Below are positions 31,956-39,264 of a stretch of DNA of 64,000 nucleotides, piece after piece. The notes beneath the pieces were generated by a model. The model was not told the origin of the DNA and did not search any database. It saw nothing but the letters and a program-made list of their open reading frames with translations. Source of the stretch: Catenovulum adriaticum (GTDB lineage Bacteria; Pseudomonadota; Gammaproteobacteria; Enterobacterales; Alteromonadaceae); the NCBI RefSeq assembly GCF_026725475.1, contig NZ_CP109965.1:620001-684000 (forward strand), in the 5' to 3' direction. The translations under genes and the position numbers were made by a program. Position 1 is the first letter of the stretch; every line of letters starts with the position of its first letter.

Positions 31956-32560
31956 CTTTATGTTTGGTGTGTCATCAATTAAATCAGGCGCAGCACGGAC
32001 ACTGCTCACGGTGTGGTGGTGAAGTTTATGTGCGCCAACCTCGTTCTTACGAACGCACATTAGCTTGGTTAGTCACATCTATTATTTTGTATATACCCGC
32101 TAATATTTATCCCATAATGTCTACCGTGGCATTTACTCGGGTCGAACCCAATACCATTGTAGGTGGTGTAATTGAGCTTTGGCAGCAAGAGTCGTATATC
32201 ATTGCGATGGTTATATTTTTAGCTAGTATAGTCATTCCGATTGCTAAAATTTTAGTATTAATTTGGCTGTGTTTTTCACTAAAATTAGGGCTTAAAACCC
32301 ACAAAAAAGAGCGCACTGTTATTTATAAATACACAGAATTGATTGGCCGGTGGTCGATGATTGATATTTTTGTGGTTGCGATTTTAGTTGCATTACTGCA
32401 ACTAGGAGGCTTTATGGTTGTTGAGCCGGGGATTGCCGCGTTATCCTTTGCTGCTGTGGTGATTACCACTATGCTGGCAGCAGAAGCATTTGATCCTAGG
32501 CTAATTTGGGATGTTAAAAACGAACCAACAAAGGTTAACTCACCTGATGTGATGGAGTAA
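31916..32560 (+). CDS. pqiA: PqiA-family membrane protein, second half
   Basis: This 214-residue protein is a second PqiA domain. Zinc-ribbon cysteines (CLVCHQLNQAQHGHCSRCGG) are followed by about four membrane segments, with the typical YIPANIYPIMS and GRWSMIDIFVVAILVALLQLG. It probably forms a complex with the first half, in place of the fused E. coli PqiA. Its start lies 40 bp inside the first gene, and it is followed two bases later by pqiB, so all are likely to be translated together. Confidence 0.9.
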   Translation: MSSKFKTAKSEHLALCLVCHQLNQAQHGHCSRCGGEVYVRQPRSYERTLAWLVTSIILYIPANIYPIMSTVAFTRVEPNTIVGGVIELWQQESYIIAMVIFLASIVIPIAKILVLIWLCFSLKLGLKTHKKERTVIYKYTELIGRWSMIDIFVVAILVALLQLGGFMVVEPGIAALSFAAVVITTMLAAEAFDPRLIWDVKNEPTKVNSPDVME

Positions 32561-32561
32561 A

Positions 32562-34217
32562 ATGAATAATCCGATTGTAAAAAAAAGAACTCGTTTGTCA
32601 TCTGTCTGGCTTATTCCATTGATTGCAATGATTACCAGTATTTGGTTTGTTACTCAGCATTATTTGCAGCGAGGCACAGAAATTGAAATTCGCTTTGAGA
32701 ACGCAGAAGGTATTGAAGCAGGGCGAACTTTAATTAAAACCCTGAATGTTGAAGTGGGCGTTGTTACCCAAGTAAAAATTAATCAAGATTCACAAACCGT
32801 TACTGTGCTGGCTAGAATACAAGCTCAAGCTGAAGACTTACTCAGACAAGATTCTCAGTTTTGGGTCGTTAAACCCAGAGTTGGGTCAAAAGGTGTGTCA
32901 GGTTTAAGTACTTTGTTTTCAGGGGCTTATATTGAACTAGAACCTGGTAATGATTACCCGGGAAAAACCAGTTTTGTTGGTTTAGATAACCCACCGCTAA
33001 CGCCTGCGAATAAAGCGGGTATCAATGTATTTTTAATAAGTGATAGCGCAGCGTCTCTTAATGCAGGCGATCCTGTTTTATTTAAAGGATTTGAAGTGGG
33101 ACAAATTACCCAAGTTGAAATATTAAATGAGCAGAAGCTTAAAACGCGATTATTTATTGAGTCACCCTACGATAAAATGGTGACTAGTAATACACGGTTT
33201 TACAATGCGAGTGGAATATCGTTGCAAATTAACGCGCAAAGTGTCGCTATGCACACAGATGCAATGGAAAGCACTTTAATTGGCGGTGTTGCTTTTGATT
33301 TACCAAAATCATCAAAGCCCGGTCGGCAAGTGGTTGATGGCACTGAATTTAATTTATATGATAACCGGCAAGCAATTGAAGCCCATCCATTTGAATATTC
33401 AGTTGATTATTTATTGTTATTTGATCGTTCAGTACGTGGGTTAAATGTGGGTGAAGACGTTGAATACCGAGGCATCAAAGTTGGTAGTGTAATCGATATT
33501 GCTTTTAAATATTTACCTGAAAAGCAATTTGAATCAGCACAAAATCCTAAAGTCCCAGTGTTAATTCGAATTGATCCCGGTAAAATTATTGCTCAAGATA
33601 GTCCAGCAGCGAGAGGGAAACTGACTAAGCTGTTAGAGAAACACATTAATAAAGGGCTAAAAGCAGCATTAAAAACGGGTAGTTTAGTAACGGGCCAAAG
33701 CTTTATCCAATTAGACTTTTACCCTGATTTAGCCCCCGGAAAAATGGGGAAAGCGGGGCGTTATCATACCATTCCTACGACAGCAGATGATTTAGATAGT
33801 TTAATATCGGGCATGACTGCATTTACGCATAAGCTGAATCAATTACCACTTGAGCAAACCGTGAGTGGTTTAAATGCAACGATAGCACAAGTGAATCAAA
33901 CTTTAACCACGGCGAATAACACTTTGGGTAGTGTTGATCAGCTTGCGAACTCTACGAATAGTTTGTTAAATTCTGATGAGATCAAAGCCTTGCCTGCGCA
34001 GTTAAAGGAATTAATGGCAACAGCTAACAAAAGCCTTGCTCAACTGTCACCTGAATCTGAGCTAGCTAGTGAACTCAGTGCGACTTTATCCAAGTTAAAG
34101 TCTACGCTTAATAGCGTGCAGCGAGCTGCAGACACGTTAGAACAAAAACCGAATTCTGTCATCTTTGGTTCAGATGATCAGGTTGATTATGTACCGGGAA
34201 GCCAAAATGAGCGTTAA
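32562..34217 (+). CDS. pqiB: MCE-domain lipid transport protein PqiB
   Basis: The 551-residue protein has one N-terminal membrane anchor (about residues 13-30) followed by three MCE/MlaD domains (about 37-130, 155-250 and 275-390; for example GIEAGRTLIKTLNVEVGVVTQV and GLNVGEDVEYRGIKVGSV). A long helical C-terminal region follows. E. coli PqiB (546 residues) forms a syringe-like tube that spans the periplasm and carries lipids. Length, domain count and gene order support PqiB. Its stop overlaps the pqiC start. Confidence 0.95.
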   Translation: MNNPIVKKRTRLSSVWLIPLIAMITSIWFVTQHYLQRGTEIEIRFENAEGIEAGRTLIKTLNVEVGVVTQVKINQDSQTVTVLARIQAQAEDLLRQDSQFWVVKPRVGSKGVSGLSTLFSGAYIELEPGNDYPGKTSFVGLDNPPLTPANKAGINVFLISDSAASLNAGDPVLFKGFEVGQITQVEILNEQKLKTRLFIESPYDKMVTSNTRFYNASGISLQINAQSVAMHTDAMESTLIGGVAFDLPKSSKPGRQVVDGTEFNLYDNRQAIEAHPFEYSVDYLLLFDRSVRGLNVGEDVEYRGIKVGSVIDIAFKYLPEKQFESAQNPKVPVLIRIDPGKIIAQDSPAARGKLTKLLEKHINKGLKAALKTGSLVTGQSFIQLDFYPDLAPGKMGKAGRYHTIPTTADDLDSLISGMTAFTHKLNQLPLEQTVSGLNATIAQVNQTLTTANNTLGSVDQLANSTNSLLNSDEIKALPAQLKELMATANKSLAQLSPESELASELSATLSKLKSTLNSVQRAADTLEQKPNSVIFGSDDQVDYVPGSQNER

Positions 34218-34731
34218 ACATATTTTTTTATTTAGCTTAATGATGACTTTGGTAAGTTGCACAACACCTAAACCCAAAGTAACTTATTATGCTTTAGACT
34301 ATACTCCAATTAAGCAAGTATTAACCCCTTGGGTTAAAGTTGATGTTCAGTTGCCAGAATTTTTAAAGCAAGAAAATATTGTGATCGAAAGTGCAAAATC
34401 TGAACTTACTTTTGCGCATTATCATCGTTGGGCTGAACCGCTTGATGAAATGGTTGAGCGATACATCAGCAACCAGTTATTGTTGATGCAAGTGGATACA
34501 AAAGGGCAAACAAAGCGAGCCTTAAAACTTAAGATTGAACGTCTAGTTGGTAGTGTTTCCGGTCAAGTCTATTTGTCTGGTTATTGGCAATGGAATAACG
34601 CTACTAATCAGCGGCATTATTTTGATATCATACAAGAACAAAATAAAACAGGATATCAGGCCTTTGTGTTGACGACATCCGATTTATTACGTGAATTAGT
34701 CGCTCAAATAAAACAGTCTAATCGGAACTAA
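34207..34731 (+). CDS. pqiC: PqiC-type outer membrane lipoprotein
   Basis: The start is set at 34207, where an ATG gives a lipoprotein signal (MSVKHIFLFSLMMTLVSC, lipid-modified cysteine at residue 18) and overlaps pqiB by 11 bases; an earlier in-frame ATG would bury the signal. The 174-residue product has the ABC-transport auxiliary fold: YYALDYTP near the start, RWAEPLDEMVERYISNQL, and a C-terminal helix. PqiC is thought to anchor the PqiB tube at the outer membrane. Confidence 0.9.
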   Translation: MSVKHIFLFSLMMTLVSCTTPKPKVTYYALDYTPIKQVLTPWVKVDVQLPEFLKQENIVIESAKSELTFAHYHRWAEPLDEMVERYISNQLLLMQVDTKGQTKRALKLKIERLVGSVSGQVYLSGYWQWNNATNQRHYFDIIQEQNKTGYQAFVLTTSDLLRELVAQIKQSNRN

Positions 34732-34888
34732 TTTAGCTAGTCGCTAATCTAGTAACTAGCAGAGTTGCTTGCTACACTAAAAAGATGGCTGCTAAAAAGT
34801 GTTGCGGCCTCAAAAAGCGCCGATACATTGTGCGTAAGTTGAGTTAAAGGGATGTGTGAGCAAAGTAAGTTAATATAATGGACGAAGG

Positions 34889-35443
34889 ATGAAACAAAAG
34901 CGATTGGTTGCAAAGTTAAGTTTAATATTTGTATTGCTCAATTTTATATGCGCAAGTTCAGCTTATGCCTTGATCAATCAACCTGACGAAGAAAGCTTAC
35001 GTGCAGCCATGGTGATTGGCATTTTACGCTTTACAAAATTACCACTTGAAGCCGATGTGACCAAAATTCAAGTTTGTACGGTCGGTCAGCCGTTAGTTGA
35101 AAAAAAATTGGGTAGCGTTATTTCAAGCCTGCGTGTAGCTCAAAAAAAACTCACCTTAACTAAAATAGATTCTTATAAACAAAATACTGATTTTTGCCAT
35201 GTCATTATTGAAGGCGAAAACGCTTTAGCGACAGAGCAGACATTTAAAAAACTGAGCCAACATAAACGAAAACCCTTAATTGTGTGCGATGGCTGCGAGC
35301 ATGGATTGAATTATTCTGCGATTGAAATCTTTAAACGTAATAGTGGTATCGGTTTTAAAGTGAATTTAGTATTGGCGAAACAAAATAATATTGTTTTTAG
35401 CTCATCATTATTAGAGCTGGCTACTGAAATTAAGGGCAATTAG
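34889..35443 (+). CDS. YfiR-family periplasmic protein (DUF4154)
   Basis: The 184-residue protein has a signal peptide (about 1-27, SSAYA cleavage) and the YfiR pattern: LRAAMVIGILRFTKLP, the VCTVGQP segment and C-terminal GIGFKVNLVLAKQNNIVFSSSLLELA. Cysteines at VCTVG, FCHVI and VCDGC could form disulphides. YfiR inhibits the diguanylate cyclase YfiN in Pseudomonas. Here it directly precedes a YfiN-like gene (two-base gap), so the same pairing is inferred. Confidence 0.88.
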   Translation: MKQKRLVAKLSLIFVLLNFICASSAYALINQPDEESLRAAMVIGILRFTKLPLEADVTKIQVCTVGQPLVEKKLGSVISSLRVAQKKLTLTKIDSYKQNTDFCHVIIEGENALATEQTFKKLSQHKRKPLIVCDGCEHGLNYSAIEIFKRNSGIGFKVNLVLAKQNNIVFSSSLLELATEIKGN

Positions 35444-35445
35444 CG

Positions 35446-37821
35446 ATGGCATTTAACAAGCACTCGCTAAAACTCTCCATTATAAAACGATTGGCGATTG
35501 TCATCCTGTCTTGTTTTATTGTTCTTGGTACTGTTTTATCTTTTGTGGAGCGTGAGTTAGTTAAAGAAAAGCTAGTAACTGATTTAAATGTTATTGCGAA
35601 TATTTTGGCTAACCGAACCAGCGCAGCACTTATTTTTAATGATAAAACCGCTGCCACCACTAATTTAGAAGCAGCGCAATACCACCCATCAATAGAAAAA
35701 ATTTGCTTATACGATCAGGCTGGGCAATTTTTTGCCAGCTACTCAAACCAGGATAACGCTTATCAGTGCAAACCTTCTAATGCGCTAATTGATTTAAGCG
35801 GCCATCAATTTACCGACGATCAACTAATAGTAAATATGCCCGTTATAGAGCAAGGTGACATGCTGGGAATACTGAACATACACTCAAATTTAGGCTATTT
35901 ACAAACAACTCAAGCCAATATACTCAGTATTTTATTTGTTGTTTTAATGGTGTCTTTACTTACGATCTATTTATTGGTCAATCATTTACTAAAGCGAATT
36001 TTATCGCCACTTCAGCAATTACATGGTACCGCACTTAGCATTACTCAAAATGTTTTTTCACAAACTCGCGCAACGAAAGTGAAAGATGATGAAGTGGGTG
36101 AGTTGGTCGATGTGTTTAATAATATGTTAGATAGTTTGTCTAACGAGCATGAACAATTACAATTTTCAGAACAAAGATTTAGAACGTTAACCGAAAATGC
36201 GCCAATTGGTATATTTTTACGCGACCAGAACGATACTTATTTATTTGTAAATCAGCGATGGCAGCAAATGACGGAGTGCCGATTACCACTTAATTATCAG
36301 GACTATTGCCAGCAAATAGATGCCAATGATTTATCGCGTGTTGTTAGCACAGTAGATGCAGCCAAAAAATCTAAGCAACCGTTAGTGATCGAGTATCAAT
36401 ACTGTTCATTTGATGGAGAAGTTAAAACTTTTTTAGAGCAATTAGCCCCTATTCATTTACAAGAAAATCAATTTGCTGGCTACATTGGTACTTTGTTAGA
36501 CATTACTGAATTAAAGCAAGCGCGGGCAGATCTTGAAAAGCTTGCATTTAAAGACCCGCTAACCGGGCTAGCGAATAGACGCTTTTTTAATGACCATTTG
36601 CAACTTGAAATTGCTAATGCTGCAAGATTAAAACAAAGCATGGCTGTGCTTATGTTAGATTTAGACCATTTTAAGCGAGTAAATGATAGCTTAGGGCATG
36701 AGTCTGGTGATGAGCTATTGCAAACTGTGGCTAGCAAATTAAGCCAATTGCTGTCGGCTGAAGATTTAGTATCCCGCATGGGCGGCGATGAATTTATGAT
36801 TTTAATCCGAGATGCGCATGCTTTGTCTCAACTGGATAAAATAGTCAACGAGATATTATCTCATGTCATTACGCCAATGGAGCATCATTCATTATTAGAC
36901 GTGACTGCATCTATCGGTGTTGCCGTTTACCCTAAAGATGGTTTAACGGGGGCAGAGTTAATTCGAAATGCTGATATAGCTTTGTATAAAGCAAAAGATT
37001 TTGGTAGAAACCAAGCGGTATATTTTAGTTACACCCTAGATGCAGAAATAAAAAATAAAATTAGATTAGAACAAAAACTACGTCAGGCATTAGCCGATGA
37101 TAAGCTCATGGTATATTTGCAGCCACAATTTAACTTGCAGCATAATCGATTTTATTGGGCTGAAGCTTTAGTGCGCTGGGTTGATGACGAAGACGGGTTT
37201 ATTCCACCAGATATTTTTATTGCTTTAGCAGAAGAAAGCGGTTTAATCCATGAATTAGGCTTAGTGGTACTTCGACAAGTTTGTCATTATTTAGTTGAAC
37301 ATGAGTTACTACTGAAAAGCTTAGGGATCGAAGGGATATCAGTTAACTTATCAGGTAATCAATTTTTTGCGAAAAGCTTTATGCCGCAAGTTAAAGCGGT
37401 TCTGAACGAATATAAAGTTAAACCAGAGCAATTGGAGTTTGAGCTAACTGAATCCGTGTTAATGGAAAATACCCAGCAAGCGATTGATGTAATGCAACAA
37501 CTACGAGAGTTAGGTTGTCGTTTATCAGTTGATGATTTTGGTACGGGCTATTCATCGCTGGCTTATTTAAAACAGTTCCCAATCCATTGCATAAAAATTG
37601 ATCGCACTTTTATCCGAGATATACCAAATGATCAGCAAGATATTGAAATTGCCAGCGCTATTATCGCGATGGCTCAAAAATTAGGATTAGAAACCATTGC
37701 TGAGGGCGTTGAAACTCAAGAGCAAAGCGACTTTTTATTAGCTCAAGGCTGTTATTGCATACAAGGGTATTTTTACGCCAAGCCTATGCCTGTTAGCCAA
37801 CTAAAATCTCTTAAGCGTTAA
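35446..37821 (+). CDS. YfiN-like GGDEF-EAL protein with CHASE8 and PAS domains
   Basis: This 791-residue protein has membrane segments at about 12-33 and 158-180 around a CHASE8-type periplasmic domain, then a HAMP domain, a PAS domain (about 245-355), GGDEF (intact motif at 446-450) and EAL (intact at 573-575). The RxxD inhibitory site is missing (SAED). Both enzyme domains look active, unlike YfiN, which has no EAL domain. Pairing with the upstream YfiR-like gene suggests that YfiR controls it through the CHASE8 domain. It converges on ald nine bases later. Confidence 0.93.
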   Translation: MAFNKHSLKLSIIKRLAIVILSCFIVLGTVLSFVERELVKEKLVTDLNVIANILANRTSAALIFNDKTAATTNLEAAQYHPSIEKICLYDQAGQFFASYSNQDNAYQCKPSNALIDLSGHQFTDDQLIVNMPVIEQGDMLGILNIHSNLGYLQTTQANILSILFVVLMVSLLTIYLLVNHLLKRILSPLQQLHGTALSITQNVFSQTRATKVKDDEVGELVDVFNNMLDSLSNEHEQLQFSEQRFRTLTENAPIGIFLRDQNDTYLFVNQRWQQMTECRLPLNYQDYCQQIDANDLSRVVSTVDAAKKSKQPLVIEYQYCSFDGEVKTFLEQLAPIHLQENQFAGYIGTLLDITELKQARADLEKLAFKDPLTGLANRRFFNDHLQLEIANAARLKQSMAVLMLDLDHFKRVNDSLGHESGDELLQTVASKLSQLLSAEDLVSRMGGDEFMILIRDAHALSQLDKIVNEILSHVITPMEHHSLLDVTASIGVAVYPKDGLTGAELIRNADIALYKAKDFGRNQAVYFSYTLDAEIKNKIRLEQKLRQALADDKLMVYLQPQFNLQHNRFYWAEALVRWVDDEDGFIPPDIFIALAEESGLIHELGLVVLRQVCHYLVEHELLLKSLGIEGISVNLSGNQFFAKSFMPQVKAVLNEYKVKPEQLEFELTESVLMENTQQAIDVMQQLRELGCRLSVDDFGTGYSSLAYLKQFPIHCIKIDRTFIRDIPNDQQDIEIASAIIAMAQKLGLETIAEGVETQEQSDFLLAQGCYCIQGYFYAKPMPVSQLKSLKR

Positions 37822-37830
37822 CTTTAACTT

Positions 37831-38916
37831 CTAACCCTTGGCTAAGCTTTCAGCAATAGCCTCGTGTATAATCTCGCCTGCTTGAATATTGAGCCCAAGT
37901 TTTAATTCTGGCAGTTTTTGTATTGCGTTTTGCAAACCTAATTCAGCAATAGCCTCAATATATTGGTAAGTAACATTGGTTAATGACTCTGTTGCACTAA
38001 TCGGCACAGCGCCAGGCATGTTACTAACACAGTAATGGACAATGCCTTGTTTCACATAACTAGGTTCTTGATGTGTGGTTGCCGTTGAGCTTTCAAAACA
38101 CCCGCCTTGATCAATAGCAACATCGACTAACACCGCACCACGACGCATATGTGATAGCCAGCTTTGAGGGACTAATTTAGGGGCTTGCTTACCAGGTAAT
38201 AAAACTGAACCAACAATTAAATCTGCATTTAATACACACTGTTTCAAGTTTACTGAATTAGAAAGCAAACAACAGACTTGGTTTTTGTAATGACTTTGAA
38301 TCGCTCTCAGTTTATCTAGATTTGTATCTAGTATTGTCACGTTAGCTTGCGCGCCTATTGCCATTTGAAGCGCGTTTTTACCGACCACACCTGCGCCAAT
38401 AATCACTACGTCAGCTGGTTTTACACCCGCTAACCCAGATAACAATTTACCCATACCGCTTTGGGGCTTTTCTAACATTCTAGCGCCAGCTTGAATAGAC
38501 AACCGACCTGCAATTTCAGACATAGGGTACAACACAGGAAGTTGACCATTACTCATTTGAATGGTTTCATAGGCAATACAGGTAGCGCCAGAATTACACA
38601 AAGCCTTTGCTAAATCAGGGTTGGCTGCTAAATGTAAAAAGGTAAATAAAATATGGTTCGGCTTTAATAGTGAATACTCACTCGGCTGGGGTTCTTTTAC
38701 TTTAATAATGAGTTCAGCATTTTGATAAAGCTCTGCTTGGTTAACTATTTTTGCGCCCGCATCTTGATAGGCTTCCTCCAACATTTGAACGCCAGATCCA
38801 GCATTGTTTTCTACCCAAACCTGATGCCCAGACGCTAATAAAAGTGCAACATAATTTGGCGTTAATCCTACACGGTATTCACTATTTTTAACTTCTTTGG
38901 CTATTCCTATTTTCAT
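37831..38916 (-). CDS. ald: Alanine dehydrogenase
   Basis: This enzyme converts L-alanine and NAD to pyruvate, ammonia and NADH. The 361 residues (371 in many orthologues) start MKIGIAKEVKNSEYRVGLTP, with the substrate-binding arginine in EYRVGL, KVKEPQPSEY, the catalytic histidine in HLAANPDLA, the Rossmann motif GAGVVGKNA and the catalytic aspartate in VDVAIDQGGCFESS. It is divergent from ftsK across 348 bp. In many relatives a leucine-responsive regulator lies between them, but none is present here. Confidence 0.96.
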   Translation of the reverse strand: MKIGIAKEVKNSEYRVGLTPNYVALLLASGHQVWVENNAGSGVQMLEEAYQDAGAKIVNQAELYQNAELIIKVKEPQPSEYSLLKPNHILFTFLHLAANPDLAKALCNSGATCIAYETIQMSNGQLPVLYPMSEIAGRLSIQAGARMLEKPQSGMGKLLSGLAGVKPADVVIIGAGVVGKNALQMAIGAQANVTILDTNLDKLRAIQSHYKNQVCCLLSNSVNLKQCVLNADLIVGSVLLPGKQAPKLVPQSWLSHMRRGAVLVDVAIDQGGCFESSTATTHQEPSYVKQGIVHYCVSNMPGAVPISATESLTNVTYQYIEAIAELGLQNAIQKLPELKLGLNIQAGEIIHEAIAESLAKG

Positions 38917-39264
38917 TTTATGCCGCTCCTTTTAAAGGTAAAGAAAATGCTCGAGACGAGATAACATCTTTAATTAAGCTTGGTTTTTATTTACCTTCTT
39001 GTCCATATATCTGGCTTGTAAATTATAAAATTTATTTAATATTGGATAGCTTTTGTAGTTGGATCACAATAACTCTTGATCAAGGATGTGAATTTTGTTC
39101 AATCCTGTTTAGAATAGGGCAATATAAAATGTCAGTCTGATTCGACAGGGTCGCTTTTTAGAAACTCATTTAATTTCAAATTCGATGTCAGCACCAGACT
39201 TCAAGTTATAAAAACAATTTTGTAGTATTCGTCAATTTATTAAACGTTAAGGTATAAAAATAGT
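38917..39264. other. Divergent region between ald and ftsK
   Basis: This 348-bp region should contain promoters for ald (minus) and ftsK (plus). I found no remnant of an lrp-type gene, no clear operator and no strong hairpin. A weak AAGG site precedes the ftsK TTG start at about 39249-39252. Confidence 0.5.

Noticed and set aside
34732..34888. TATAAT at 34874-34879 as the yfiR promoter
   Set aside because: It lies only ten bases before the start codon and has no -35 at a suitable distance.
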